Of a stretch of DNA of 64,000 nucleotides, positions 1 to 8,602 are shown one piece after another. The translations under genes were made by a program, and so were the position numbers. The notes beneath the pieces are model-generated. The model was not told the origin of the DNA and ran no database searches. It saw only the letters and a list, made by a program, of their open reading frames with translations. Numbering within the stretch: position 1 is the first letter of the stretch; every line of letters begins with the position of its first letter. Source of the stretch: Pseudarthrobacter oxydans (GTDB lineage: Bacteria; Actinomycetota; Actinomycetes; Actinomycetales; Micrococcaceae); assembly GCF_034258515.1 (NCBI RefSeq), contig NZ_CP139438.1, positions 1,302,001 through 1,366,000 on the forward strand, read 5' to 3'.

Positions 1-904
1 AGAGAACCTGACGAAGACCTACGGCGACGTGGCCGCCGTGGACGGAATCTCCTTCAGCGTCGCGGCGGGGGAGTCCTTTGGCCTGCTGGGCCCGAACGGT
101 GCCGGCAAATCCACCACCATGAAAATGATCGGCGGCGTCACCCGGCGCACCTCCGGAAACCTCCGCATCCTGGGCCTCGACCCGGACTCGCACGGGCCCG
201 AAGTGCGGGCGCACCTGGGCGTGGTGCCGCAGCAGGACAACCTGGATGAGGAGCTCCGGGTCCGGGACAACCTGCTGGTCTACGGGCGCTACTTCGGCCT
301 GCCCATGAGCTACCTGAGACCGAAGGCCGACGAACTGCTGGAATTCGCGCAGCTGACGGACAAGGCGAAATCCAAAGTGGACGCGCTGTCCGGCGGCATG
401 AAGCGGCGGCTGACCATCGCGCGTTCGTTGATCAACGAACCCCGGATCCTTTTGCTGGACGAGCCCACCACCGGTCTGGATCCGCAGGCCCGGCACATCC
501 TCTGGGACCGCCTGTTCCGGCTCAAGGAACAGGGCGTCACCCTTATCCTGACAACCCACTACATGGACGAGGCCGAGCAGCTTTGCGACCGGCTGATCGT
601 GGTGGACAAGGGCAGGATCATGGCTGAGGGATCGCCCGCGCAGCTGATCCGCGAGCACTCCACCCGCGAGGTGGTTGAGCTGCGGTTCGGATCCGAGCGG
701 AACACCACGATCGCCTCGGAGCTGCAGGGCATCGGGGAGCGGCTGGAGGTCCTCCCGGACCGGGTGCTGATTTACGCGCACGACGGCGAGTCCACCCTTG
801 AGCAGGTGGCGTCCCGCGGCCTGCGGCCGCTGACATCGCTGGTGCGGAGGTCCTCGCTGGAGGACGTGTTCCTGCGGTTGACGGGCAGAAGCCTTGTTGA
901 CTGA
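1..904 (+). CDS. ABC-2 exporter ATP-binding protein, 5' end outside window
   Basis: This is the ATPase of an ABC-2 type exporter of the NodI/DrrA kind, acting at the inner face of the membrane. The frame is already open at base 2 and reads ENLTKTYGDV, the usual first strand of such ATPases, so the GTG at base 29 is not the true start and a short N-terminal piece lies outside the window. Visible motifs are Walker A GPNGAGKST, signature LSGGMKRR, Walker B LLLDEPTTGLD and the H-loop TTHYMDEAE. Its stop overlaps the start of the first permease, and two permeases follow, so the three form one operon. The substrate cannot be told; drugs, lipids and polysaccharides are all transported by this family. 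Confidence 0.93.
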   Translation, partial: ENLTKTYGDVAAVDGISFSVAAGESFGLLGPNGAGKSTTMKMIGGVTRRTSGNLRILGLDPDSHGPEVRAHLGVVPQQDNLDEELRVRDNLLVYGRYFGLPMSYLRPKADELLEFAQLTDKAKSKVDALSGGMKRRLTIARSLINEPRILLLDEPTTGLDPQARHILWDRLFRLKEQGVTLILTTHYMDEAEQLCDRLIVVDKGRIMAEGSPAQLIREHSTREVVELRFGSERNTTIASELQGIGERLEVLPDRVLIYAHDGESTLEQVASRGLRPLTSLVRRSSLEDVFLRLTGRSLVD

Positions 905-1742
905 CGGCACGGCAAGGGAGGCGTTGCGGGCCCACAGCCCGGACATTGCGGCTGCCAGGGCGCGGCGGTGGGGCGCGTTCTATTACGCAGAGCAGGTGCT
1001 GCGGGTGATGAAGGGCTACGGCTGGTCCATCATCATGTACAGCGTGGGCCACCCGGTGGCGTACCTGTTTGCCATGGGCGTGGGCCTGGCCACCCTTGTA
1101 GACGCGCAGGGCGCGGAGGCCTTCGGGGGAGTGGGCTACGTGACCTTTGTGGCCCCGGCGCTGCTGGTGTCCGCGTCCGTGATGACGGCCACCAACGAGT
1201 TCACGTTCCCCGTGATGGACGGGTTCAAATGGCGCCGCACCTACTACGGGCCGCACGCCTCGCCGCTGACTCCCCAGCAGATTGCGGCGGGCCACATCAT
1301 GGCGGTGACCCTGCGCCTCCTGCTGCAGTCCGCCGTCTACTTCGCCGCTGTTGTCCTCTTCGGTGCCGCGCCCGGCGGCTGGGGCTGGGCCACCATCCTG
1401 GTGGCAACGCTCGCGGGCCTTTCCTTTGGCCTGCCGCTGATGGCCTACTCGGCCTCCATCACCGAGGACAAGGGCCAGTTTGCGCTGGTGATGCGGTTTA
1501 TCGTGATGCCGCTCTTCCTGTTCTCCGGGACCTTCTTTCCGCTGGACAGCCTTCCCCTGGCGGTGCGCTGGGTGGGCTGGATCTCGCCCATCTGGCATGG
1601 CACCGAACTGGGACGGGTGTTCAGCTACGGGTACCAGCAGCCGCCGCTGCTCACCGTCCTCCACGCGGTGGTGCTCGTGGCCCTGGCGGTGCTGGGCTGG
1701 TTCCTGACCCGGCGGCAGTTCGCGGCAAGGATGGGCAAGTGA
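894..1742 (+). CDS. ABC-2 exporter permease, first subunit
   Basis: Membrane permease of the ABC-2 (NodJ/DrrB) family, about 282 residues with six predicted hydrophobic segments. The segment SGTFFPLDSLPLAVRW followed by ISPIWHGTELGR is the typical C-terminal part of this family. The start is a TTG at 894, or the adjacent TTG at 897, overlapping the end of the ATPase gene, which indicates translational coupling. It should form a channel with the next gene and be energised by the ATPase just upstream. Confidence 0.9.
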   Translation: MLTDGTAREALRAHSPDIAAARARRWGAFYYAEQVLRVMKGYGWSIIMYSVGHPVAYLFAMGVGLATLVDAQGAEAFGGVGYVTFVAPALLVSASVMTATNEFTFPVMDGFKWRRTYYGPHASPLTPQQIAAGHIMAVTLRLLLQSAVYFAAVVLFGAAPGGWGWATILVATLAGLSFGLPLMAYSASITEDKGQFALVMRFIVMPLFLFSGTFFPLDSLPLAVRWVGWISPIWHGTELGRVFSYGYQQPPLLTVLHAVVLVALAVLGWFLTRRQFAARMGK

Positions 1743-2572
1743 GCGCCGGGCTGCCAGTGAAAAGCGCGCCGGACCAGGCCCGCAGCAGGACGTTCGGGCC
1801 GCTGTATTCGCGCAACGCCAGGGCCGTCATTTCGCGCGGCCTGCTGGCCACCCGGAGCACAAACTGGCTGGTGATGCTCTCCGGGTTCTTCGAGCCGGTC
1901 CTGTTCCTCATCTCCATGGGGGTGGGGCTCGGCGCAATCGTGGGCTCGGTCCAGGGCCCAGGCGGCGGGGAGATCAGCTACGCCGCATACATTGCCCCGG
2001 CCCTGCTCGCAGTCTCGGCGATGAACGGCGCGGTCTACGACTCCACCTGGAACGTGTTCTTCAAAATGAACTTCGCGAAGCTTTACCAGGGCATGCTGTA
2101 CACCTCGCTGGGGCCGCTGGACGTTGCCCTCGGGGAGATCTTCCTGGCGCTCCTGCGCGGCCTGCTCTACGCCATGGGTTTCACGGCGGTGATGGGGGTC
2201 ATGGGATTGATCACCACACCCTGGGCGCTCCTGATGGTGCCTGCCTCCGTGCTGATCGCCTTCGGCTTCGCGAGCATCGGGATGGGGATCACCAGTTTCC
2301 TGAAGACCTTCCAGCAGATGGACTGGGTCAACTTCGTGATGCTGCCCATGTTCCTGTTCAGCGCCACGTTCTACCCGCTGAGCGTCTACCCACAGGCCAT
2401 CCAGTGGCTCATCCAGGCCATGCCGCTGTGGCACGGGGTAGAACTCCTGCGCCAGATCAGCGTGGGCGCCTTCACCGCTGCCACCCCCGTCCACATCGGC
2501 TACTACCTGGTGATGACCGCCGTCGGCATGCTGCTCACCACGGTCCGCCTGCGCCAGCTCTTCCTGAAGTAG
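1739..2572 (+). CDS. ABC-2 exporter permease, second subunit
   Basis: Second ABC-2 permease, about 277 residues. The frame is open much further upstream (to 968), but that part is a shadow of the preceding permease. The real start is the GTG at 1739, whose bases overlap the TGA of the first permease (GTGA). The protein has the family hallmark SATFYPLSVYPQAIQW followed by MPLWHGVELLR, matching the same region of its partner, so the two permeases are probably paralogues that heterodimerise. It is the last gene of the operon; a strong palindrome follows at once. Confidence 0.9.
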   Translation: MSAGLPVKSAPDQARSRTFGPLYSRNARAVISRGLLATRSTNWLVMLSGFFEPVLFLISMGVGLGAIVGSVQGPGGGEISYAAYIAPALLAVSAMNGAVYDSTWNVFFKMNFAKLYQGMLYTSLGPLDVALGEIFLALLRGLLYAMGFTAVMGVMGLITTPWALLMVPASVLIAFGFASIGMGITSFLKTFQQMDWVNFVMLPMFLFSATFYPLSVYPQAIQWLIQAMPLWHGVELLRQISVGAFTAATPVHIGYYLVMTAVGMLLTTVRLRQLFLK

Positions 2573-2575
2573 CCC

Positions 2576-2641
2576 CCCAACTAGGTAGCGCTAAGTGTCG
2601 TTTTAGGGGTTCAAAACGACACTTGGCGCTACCTAGTTGGG
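2576..2641. repeat. Long palindrome, REP-like hairpin
   Basis: Two 29-base arms (2576-2604 and 2613-2641) are exact reverse complements except for one T-G wobble at 2592/2625, and are separated by the 8-base loop AGGGGTTC. The arms contain AACTAGGTAGCGC and AAGTGTCGTTTT. The structure follows directly on the stop codon of the ABC-2 operon. It is longer than a usual terminator and has no downstream T tract, so it resembles a dispersed intergenic palindrome more than a simple terminator, although it could stop transcription. Confidence 0.85.
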
Positions 2642-2700
2642 AGGGGAGGGGCGCTGTTCGCCGGAGGTGGAAGGCGGCAGGAGCACACCCGGGGGTTTGA

Positions 2701-2706
2701 GAGAAT
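2701..2706 (+). promoter_or_regulatory. Candidate -10 box for leaderless gene at 2713
   Basis: GAGAAT lies six bases before the ATG at 2713, the same spacing seen before several other genes in this window. No ribosome binding site stands before that ATG. The hexamer lacks the usual first T, so the call is modest. Confidence 0.35.
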
Positions 2707-2712
2707 GGGTGC

Positions 2713-3273
2713 ATGCAATCTCTGGGCAGCTCCAAGTCATCCTCCAAACCCGCCAGGGGCGGATTCTCCATGTTCCGCATCAGCGGCCCGGGACTGATGG
2801 TCCTGGTCACCGCGTTCGTTGTGGCCGTGATCTTCGCCGCCAACCAGAACGACGTCGTGGGCTGGGTTGTTGCGGTCATCGCAGCCTTCTGGCTCGCGCT
2901 GGCCTGCTTTGTGGTGTTCAGCATCCAGAAGGCGGCAAAGAGGGCCGGCGCCAAGCTCAGCGAAGCCCAGAACGCGTTCACGTCCGCTGCAGGGCGCGGC
3001 CCCTACGCCGCAGCAGACCAGGGTGGAACCCGGGTTGTTGCCGAGCGCAGCCAGGCTGAGGAGGTCCGCGACCTCAAGCTGGACCACTCATTCAAGATTG
3101 TCCAGGTCCAGGTCCGCGTGGTGGAGGAGGAGCGCGCCAAGGGTGCCGCCGCCAACCAGGACACCATCCACCGGGCACTCGAAACCATTGAGATCACGGC
3201 CACCAACGCCAGGGACATGATCAAGTCCTCGGGCGGCAGTGGAGAGCCGGTCACCGGAACCATCATCGACTAG
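2713..3273 (+). CDS. Conserved membrane protein of unknown function
   Basis: A 186-residue protein that I do not recognise as a named family. Residues about 20-70 hold two hydrophobic segments (LMVLVTAFVVAVIFA and VVAVIAAFWLALACFVVF) separated by a short loop. The rest is a hydrophilic tail rich in Ala, Glu and Lys with a stretch likely to be helical (VVEEERAKGAAANQDTIHRA). The topology suggests a small membrane anchor with a cytoplasmic tail. Codon use matches its neighbours, so it is probably real. It sits alone between a palindrome and exonuclease III. Confidence 0.75.
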   Translation: MQSLGSSKSSSKPARGGFSMFRISGPGLMVLVTAFVVAVIFAANQNDVVGWVVAVIAAFWLALACFVVFSIQKAAKRAGAKLSEAQNAFTSAAGRGPYAAADQGGTRVVAERSQAEEVRDLKLDHSFKIVQVQVRVVEEERAKGAAANQDTIHRALETIEITATNARDMIKSSGGSGEPVTGTIID

Positions 3274-3276
3274 AGT
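3271..3276 (+). promoter_or_regulatory. Candidate -10 box, leaderless start of xth
   Basis: TAGAGT is followed by seven bases and then the GTG at 3284. It overlaps the stop codon of the preceding gene. This spacing puts the transcription start on or next to the start codon and favours 3284 over the longer in-frame extension to 3239. Confidence 0.5.
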
Positions 3277-3283
3277 GGAGCGG

Positions 3284-4117
3284 GTGAGCTCGGCATTGAA
3301 CAAGGACCACCTTCGCATCGCATCCGTCAACGTCAACGGCCTCCGGGCTGCGTTCAAGAACGGCATGGCGGCATGGCTGGAGCCGCGCGGGGTGGACATC
3401 CTCTGCCTGCAGGAAGTCCGCGCCCCTGACGCCATCGTGCGCCAGCTGCTGGGCGAAGGCTGGCACATCCTGCACGCCGAGGCTGAGGCCAAGGGCCGGG
3501 CCGGCGTCGCTATCGCATCGCGTGAGGAGCCGCTGGAAACCCGCAACGGCATCGGTGACGACTACTTCGCCACCGCCGGGCGCTGGGTTGAGGCCGACTT
3601 CCGCTTACGGGATGCGGCGGGAGAACCCGTGCAGCTCACCGTGGCCAGTGCCTACGTCCACTCCGGCGAGGTGGGCACGGCGAAGCAGGATGACAAATTC
3701 AGGTTCCTGGAGGTCATGAGCACCAGGCTCCCGGAACTGACCAAGCACAGCGACCACGCCCTGGTGGTGGGCGACCTTAACGTGGCCCACACGCCGCTGG
3801 ACATCCGCAACTCAAAAGCCAACGTCAAGAGGGCGGGCCACCTGCCGGAAGAACGCGCGTACTTTGACAGGTTCTTCGGCGAGGAAATCGGCTGGCATGA
3901 CGTGCACCGCAACCTGGCTGGACCGGTTGACGGGCCATACACCTGGTGGTCGCAGCGCGGCAAGGCCTTTGACAATGACACCGGCTGGCGCATCGACTAC
4001 CACCTGGCCACCCCGGCGCTGGCCGCCTCCGCGATCTCAGCGGTGGTGGACCGTGCGGCGTCGTGGGATACCCGCTTCTCCGACCATGCCCCGCTGGTAG
4101 TGGATTACCAGCTCTAA
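3284..4117 (+). CDS. xthA: Exodeoxyribonuclease III / AP endonuclease
   Basis: Exonuclease III family enzyme (277 residues) that cuts DNA at abasic sites and trims 3' ends during base-excision repair. Motifs in order: SVNVNGLRAA near residue 15, LCLQEVRAPD with the metal-binding Glu near residue 44, GDLNVAHTPLDIRN in the middle, DYHLATP and the C-terminal SDHAPLVVDY with the catalytic Asp-His pair. The frame is open to 3239, but that would overlap the upstream gene by 35 bases; the GTG at 3284, seven bases after TAGAGT, is a better start. Confidence 0.92.
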   Translation: MSSALNKDHLRIASVNVNGLRAAFKNGMAAWLEPRGVDILCLQEVRAPDAIVRQLLGEGWHILHAEAEAKGRAGVAIASREEPLETRNGIGDDYFATAGRWVEADFRLRDAAGEPVQLTVASAYVHSGEVGTAKQDDKFRFLEVMSTRLPELTKHSDHALVVGDLNVAHTPLDIRNSKANVKRAGHLPEERAYFDRFFGEEIGWHDVHRNLAGPVDGPYTWWSQRGKAFDNDTGWRIDYHLATPALAASAISAVVDRAASWDTRFSDHAPLVVDYQL

Positions 4118-4138
4118 GCCCCGAAGGTTTCCTCCCAC

Positions 4139-5182
4139 ATGACTACCCCAACTTCGCCAGCCGCAAAGAAGCGCATCCTCTCCGGCGCCAAGCCCACGGC
4201 CGATTCCCTGCACCTGGGCAACTACATCGGCGCCGTCCGCAACTGGGTGGACATGCAGGCTGAGTACGACGCCGTCTTCTTCATCCCGGACCTGCACGCC
4301 ATCACCGTGGACTTCGATCCGGCCGAGCTGGCCAAGCGCACCCGGATCGTTGCCGCGCAGTACATCGCAGCGGGCATCGATCCGGACAAGAGCATCTTTT
4401 TCGTCCAGTCCCACGTGCCCGAACATGCGCAGCTGGCCTGGGCATTGAACTGCATCACCGGTTTCGGCGAAGCCTCGCGCATGACCCAGTTCAAGGACAA
4501 GACCCAGAAGTCCGGCGCCGACGCCGCCACCCTGGGGCTTTTTGCCTATCCCACCCTCATGGCTGCGGACATCCTGCTGTACCAGACGGACCTGGTGCCG
4601 GTAGGCGAGGACCAGCGGCAGCACCTGGAGCTCACCCGGAACCTGGCGCAGCGCTTCAATACCCGCTTTGGTCCCACCTTCACCGTTCCCGAGGCGACCA
4701 TCGTCAAGGAAAGCGCCAAGATCTACGACCTGCAGAACCCCAGCGCCAAGATGTCCAAGACCGGGGAATCACCTAACGGGATCATCCAGCTCCTGGAGGA
4801 CCCGAAGATCGCGGCCAAGCGCATCAAATCGGCAGTGACGGATGCCGGAACTGAAATCCGGTTTGACCCGGAGGAGAAACCCGGCGTCTCCAACCTGCTC
4901 ACTATTTACTCTTCCTTGACCGGAAAAACGGTGGCCGAGCTCGAAGCCGAGTACCAGGGCAAGATGTACGGCCATCTTAAAGTGGACCTTGCGGAGGTAA
5001 TGGTGGACTTCATCACGCCCCTGCGGAACCGCACCAACGAGCTGATGGCGGATCCGGCCGAGCTGGACCGGCTGCTCGCACACGGGGCCGAGCGCGCCCG
5101 GGAAATTGCCTCAGTGACCCTCGCCCAGGTGTACGAGCGCATGGGTTTCCTTCCGTCCCTCAGCCTCGCCGGAGTCCACTAG
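4139..5182 (+). CDS. trpS: Tryptophanyl-tRNA synthetase
   Basis: Class I aminoacyl-tRNA synthetase of 347 residues that charges tRNA-Trp. The N-terminal [17 protein letters not shown] holds the HIGH-type signature, and KMSKT near residue 205 is the second ATP-binding motif. The segment [19 protein letters not shown] is typical of TrpRS. Length matches bacterial TrpRS. It lies 21 bases after exonuclease III and 4 bases before the 2H phosphoesterase, so the three may share a transcript. Confidence 0.97.
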   Translation: MTTPTSPAAKKRILSGAKPTADSLHLGNYIGAVRNWVDMQAEYDAVFFIPDLHAITVDFDPAELAKRTRIVAAQYIAAGIDPDKSIFFVQSHVPEHAQLAWALNCITGFGEASRMTQFKDKTQKSGADAATLGLFAYPTLMAADILLYQTDLVPVGEDQRQHLELTRNLAQRFNTRFGPTFTVPEATIVKESAKIYDLQNPSAKMSKTGESPNGIIQLLEDPKIAAKRIKSAVTDAGTEIRFDPEEKPGVSNLLTIYSSLTGKTVAELEAEYQGKMYGHLKVDLAEVMVDFITPLRNRTNELMADPAELDRLLAHGAERAREIASVTLAQVYERMGFLPSLSLAGVH

Positions 5183-5186
5183 CGCT

Positions 5187-5849
5187 ATGTCCTCCAGCAA
5201 AGTCACCGCTAGGGAAGGCACCCGTTCCCCCCGCCGGACGGCGGGGACAGCAGCCAACCCCCACGGAGACCCAGCAGATCGTCGCGTTGCGCCGCATGCC
5301 CGCCCATCCCGGACGGAGGACATCAGCGTCGGCGTCATCCTTGGCTTTCCGGCCGACATCGCGGCGGAGCTGCAGCGTTGGCGGGCGTCCTTCGGTGATC
5401 CCCTCGCGGACGTGGTTCCGGCCCACATCACCCTGGTGACCACTACCCCTACGAAGGATTGGGAGGCCACCCGCGAGCACGTGAGGGACGTCGCCCGCCG
5501 GCAGCGGCCCTTCACCGTCACCATCGCGGGAACGGGAACTTTCCGTCCGGTCTCGCCGGTGGTGTTCATCAACGTTGAGGACGGCTTCGAAGACTGCGTC
5601 GACCTGCACGAAAAGCTCCAGCAGGGTCCCCTGCACCGCGAGTTGCCGTTTGCCTACCACCCGCACGTCACCATCGCCCATGATGTGGCCCCGGAAAGCC
5701 TCGACGAAGCCGAAACGGTGCTGCGGAACTACAGAGCCACCTTCCCCGTGGTTAGCATGGGACTTTACGAGCACGATGCCAACGGCATCTGGCAGCTACG
5801 GGAAGAGCTGGACTTTGGGACCCAAACTGACAACGACGGCGGCGCCTGA
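5187..5849 (+). CDS. 2H phosphoesterase, 2'-5' RNA ligase family
   Basis: A 220-residue protein with the two short His motifs of the 2H superfamily: HITLVTTT near residue 76 and HVTIAH near residue 158. Members act on 2'-5' or cyclic phosphodiester bonds in RNA or nucleotides; the substrate here is unknown. The first 45 residues are basic and low in complexity, so the true start may lie further in than the ATG at 5187. It begins 4 bases after trpS, suggesting co-transcription with a tRNA-related gene. Confidence 0.82.
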   Translation: MSSSKVTAREGTRSPRRTAGTAANPHGDPADRRVAPHARPSRTEDISVGVILGFPADIAAELQRWRASFGDPLADVVPAHITLVTTTPTKDWEATREHVRDVARRQRPFTVTIAGTGTFRPVSPVVFINVEDGFEDCVDLHEKLQQGPLHRELPFAYHPHVTIAHDVAPESLDEAETVLRNYRATFPVVSMGLYEHDANGIWQLREELDFGTQTDNDGGA

Positions 5850-6996
5850 CTCACGGACCCCGTTGCGGCACCAGGCGAGGCAGCCCGAACGGCAGCCCCT
5901 TCCCACAGACCACGCCCACCTGAAGCTCGCGGTCATCCAGAAGCAGATGGCGTGGAACAAGGCACGGAGGGCCGGCAACGGGCCCCTGGCAGGCCTGATG
6001 GCCATGGTCCAGTGGCTTCTGGCCCGCCTTAACGCCCTTCGTCCCATGCGCGCCTTCCGGCACTACACACTTCAGCACGGCCCGCTGATGAGCGCCGGCA
6101 TCGGCTTCAACATGTTCTTCTCCATCACCGGCCTCCTCACCACCGGCTTCTCCATTGCCGGCCTGGTCCTGCGCGGACAGCCGGCACTCCTGGACACGAT
6201 CATCAGCAGCGTCGCCCAAAGCGCGCCGGGACTCTTGAAGCTAAACGGGGGCAATGGCCTGGTTGACCCCCAGGACCTGCTGAACCCGGACGGTCTCGGC
6301 TGGACGGCGCTGATCGGTGCCGTGGTCACGATCATCACGTCCCTGGGCTGGATCGCCGGCCTCCGGGACGGGCTGCGCGGCGTGCTGGAGCTGCCACCGC
6401 TGCTGGTCAACCCCATACTCATGAAACTCCGGGATGCAGGCACGTTGCTGCTACTGGGCGTGGCCCTGGTGATCAGCGCCGGAGCTTCCCTGGTGTTTGG
6501 AACCGCCGCCGGCTGGGTTTCCGACTTCCTGCGGCTCGATGATGCTGTTGCCGGTCCGCTGACCACGTCGATCAAGATCGCTGTCCCGCTGGTCCTGAAC
6601 TGGGCTACCGCGCTCATCATGTTCCGGCTCGCGGGGAGCCTGAAGCTGGAGCGCCGGGCCCTGCTGGAAGGCACCATCCTGGCGGCACTGGGCACCACCA
6701 CATTGCAGATCTTCAGCACCGAACTGCTGGCCGGGGCAGGGCGCAATCCCATCCTGGCGCCGTTCGCGATCATCATCGGCCTGCTGATCTGGTTCAACCT
6801 GGTGAGCCAGGTCTACCTGGTCTCAGCCGGCTGGGCCGCGATTCGGGAGGCGGACCTGCACGGCACCTCCGCCGGCCATGACAAGGGCACGTGGGGTGCC
6901 CGCCAAGTGCAGCCCGGGAAGGTGCCCGTGCATCCTGATGCGGGCTTCCCGGCTACTGCCCGGCGTCGAGGTACTGGTCGGCCCAGGCAGCAATGA
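5815..6996 (+). CDS. YihY/BrkB family inner-membrane protein
   Basis: Multi-spanning membrane protein of the YihY/virulence factor BrkB family, with about six hydrophobic segments from residue 80 on and the typical central stretch LGWIAGLRDGLRGVLELP. Function in this family is not settled. The start is uncertain: the TTG at 5815 has GGGAAGAG at a suitable distance and overlaps the previous gene, whereas the ATG at 5947 lacks a good ribosome site. The basic, low-complexity C-terminus overlaps the convergent hydrolase gene by 44 bases. Confidence 0.82.
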   Translation: MGPKLTTTAAPDSRTPLRHQARQPERQPLPTDHAHLKLAVIQKQMAWNKARRAGNGPLAGLMAMVQWLLARLNALRPMRAFRHYTLQHGPLMSAGIGFNMFFSITGLLTTGFSIAGLVLRGQPALLDTIISSVAQSAPGLLKLNGGNGLVDPQDLLNPDGLGWTALIGAVVTIITSLGWIAGLRDGLRGVLELPPLLVNPILMKLRDAGTLLLLGVALVISAGASLVFGTAAGWVSDFLRLDDAVAGPLTTSIKIAVPLVLNWATALIMFRLAGSLKLERRALLEGTILAALGTTTLQIFSTELLAGAGRNPILAPFAIIIGLLIWFNLVSQVYLVSAGWAAIREADLHGTSAGHDKGTWGARQVQPGKVPVHPDAGFPATARRRGTGRPRQQ

Positions 6997-7723
6997 TGCG
7001 CGCGGCCCTGGCTGCCTGGCCTTTGCCGGTCAGCAGGTGGTCGCTGCCTTCGAGCGACACAAAGTTCCTTGGATGCCGGGCCGTCTGGAAGATGGTGCTG
7101 GCATTTTCGATTCCCACGGTGTTGTCCGTGGGGGAGTGGAGCACCATCAGCGGCTTGTGAAGCTGTTTGATGCAGTCCGTCAGGTCGGCATTCTCCAGGT
7201 CTTCCACGAAGTGCTTGCGGATCTCCACCCGCTTTCCGCCGAGGTCCACTTCGGCGCTGCCTTCACTCAGGATCTTGTCCAAAGCCGCGTCGAAGACATG
7301 GGCCACGTGCTTCGGTGAAAACGGCGCACCCACGGTAGCGACGGCGTCGAGCTCTGGAATTTCCCGGGCCGCTGCCAGGACCGCGGCGCCGCCGAAGGAA
7401 TGGCCCACCAACAGGGAAATCGGCTTCCCTTCGCTGCGCATGAACTCCGCGGCCTTCACAGTGTCCGCCACCTTGTGGCTGAAGGAGCCGGCGGACCATT
7501 CTCCCGCGGAGCCGCCCAGGCCAAGGTTGTCGAACCGGAGCATGCCAACCCCGCTGTCCGCCAGTGCCTTGCACATCCGGGACGCGGACGGGCTGTCCTT
7601 TCCCAGCGTGAAACCGTGGGAGAATACTCCCCAGCCCTTGACGGGCCCCTCCGGAACGTCGATGATTCCCGAGAGCATCTCGCCGGTTGAGCCTTCAAAG
7701 CTTACTTTTTCGGAGCGGGACAC
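6953..7723 (-). CDS. Alpha/beta hydrolase
   Basis: Serine hydrolase of the alpha/beta fold, 256 residues. The nucleophile elbow is GHSFGGAA near residue 107; the oxyanion-side motif is FSHGFTLGKDS near residue 35; the probable catalytic His is in GSDHLL near residue 230, and the acid in SPTDNTVG. Its closest family relation that I can recognise is the N-terminal half of bifunctional alpha/beta hydrolase-OsmC proteins, but no OsmC domain follows here. Substrate unknown. It is transcribed alone and meets YihY/BrkB head-on. Confidence 0.87.
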   Translation of the reverse strand: MSRSEKVSFEGSTGEMLSGIIDVPEGPVKGWGVFSHGFTLGKDSPSASRMCKALADSGVGMLRFDNLGLGGSAGEWSAGSFSHKVADTVKAAEFMRSEGKPISLLVGHSFGGAAVLAAAREIPELDAVATVGAPFSPKHVAHVFDAALDKILSEGSAEVDLGGKRVEIRKHFVEDLENADLTDCIKQLHKPLMVLHSPTDNTVGIENASTIFQTARHPRNFVSLEGSDHLLTGKGQAARAARIIAAWADQYLDAGQ

Positions 7724-7760
7724 CGCGTCCCCTTTCTGCTGTGCGTCTAAACCTGTAAAC

Positions 7761-7803
7761 GACGACGGCGCCCTCCCCCTAAGTGGGGGACGGCGCCGTC
7801 GTC
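7761..7803 (-). terminator. Terminator after sdhB
   Basis: A 19-base stem (7761-7779 with 7785-7803, one mismatch) and a 5-base loop. It lies between the end of sdhB and the start of the hydrolase gene, so it probably ends the succinate dehydrogenase transcript. The T tract on the minus strand is weak (GTTTAC). Confidence 0.7.
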
Positions 7804-7817
7804 AGCTAAATCCTTTG

Positions 7818-8600
7818 TCAGATCTTGCGGGAGAGAATGGCCTGCTTGACCTCGGCGATTGCCTGGGTCACCTGGATGCCGCGGGGGCATGCCTCCGAGC
7901 AGTTGAAGGTGGTGCGGCAGCGCCACACGCCTTCCTTGTCGTTGAGGATCTCCAGGCGCATGTCGCCGGCGTCATCGCGGGAATCGAAGATGAAGCGGTG
8001 TGCGTTGACGATCGCGGCGGGGCCGAAGTACTGCCCGTCGGTCCAGAAAACGGGGCAGGAGGACGTGCACGCGGCGCAGAGGATGCACTTGGTGGTGTCG
8101 TCAAAGCGCTCACGGTCCTCGGCGGACTGGAGGCGTTCCCGGGTGGGTTCGTGGCCCTTGTTGATGAGGAACGGCATGACCTCGCGGTAGGACTGGAAGA
8201 ACGGTTCCATGTCCACGATGAGGTCCTTTTCCACCGGCAGGCCCTTGATGGGCTCCACCGTGATGGGCTTGGACGTGTCCAGGTCCTTGAGGAGCGTCTT
8301 GCAGGCCAGGCGGTTGCGGCCGTTGATGCGCATGGCATCGGAGCCGCACACACCGTGGGCGCAGGAGCGGCGGAAGGACAGCGTGCCGTCCGTTTCCCAC
8401 TTGACCTTGTGCAGGGCGTCCAGGACACGGTCCGTGCCGTACATGGTCAGGTGGAAATCGTCCCACGTGGCTTCCTCGGAAACCTCCGGGTTGTACCGGC
8501 GGACGCGCAGGTGCACATCGAACGTGGGGATCTCGCCGCCACCGCCGACGCCGGCAGGCAGTTCAATCTTTGAGGCTGGCTCAGCGATTTCAGCGGTCAT
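7818..8600 (-). CDS. sdhB: Succinate dehydrogenase iron-sulfur subunit
   Basis: Iron-sulfur subunit (260 residues) of complex II, passing electrons from the flavoprotein to quinone. All three cluster motifs are present: CAHGVCGSDAM with a later C for 2Fe-2S, CILCAACTSSCP for 4Fe-4S, and CRTTFNCSEACPRGI for 3Fe-4S/4Fe-4S. It is the last gene of sdhCDAB, starting 2 bases after sdhA. Confidence 0.97.
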   Translation of the reverse strand: MTAEIAEPASKIELPAGVGGGGEIPTFDVHLRVRRYNPEVSEEATWDDFHLTMYGTDRVLDALHKVKWETDGTLSFRRSCAHGVCGSDAMRINGRNRLACKTLLKDLDTSKPITVEPIKGLPVEKDLIVDMEPFFQSYREVMPFLINKGHEPTRERLQSAEDRERFDDTTKCILCAACTSSCPVFWTDGQYFGPAAIVNAHRFIFDSRDDAGDMRLEILNDKEGVWRCRTTFNCSEACPRGIQVTQAIAEVKQAILSRKI

Positions 8601-8602
8601 CT

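Noticed and set aside
968..1738. N-terminal part of a 534-codon open frame leading into the second ABC-2 permease
   Set aside because: It is out of frame with the first permease, which is a clear membrane protein over the same bases. The second permease starts at GTG 1739.
618..2494. Long minus-strand frames antisense to the ABC-2 permeases
   Set aside because: Their translations are rich in Arg, His, Gln and Pro without any motif, as expected from the reverse frame of GC-rich coding DNA.
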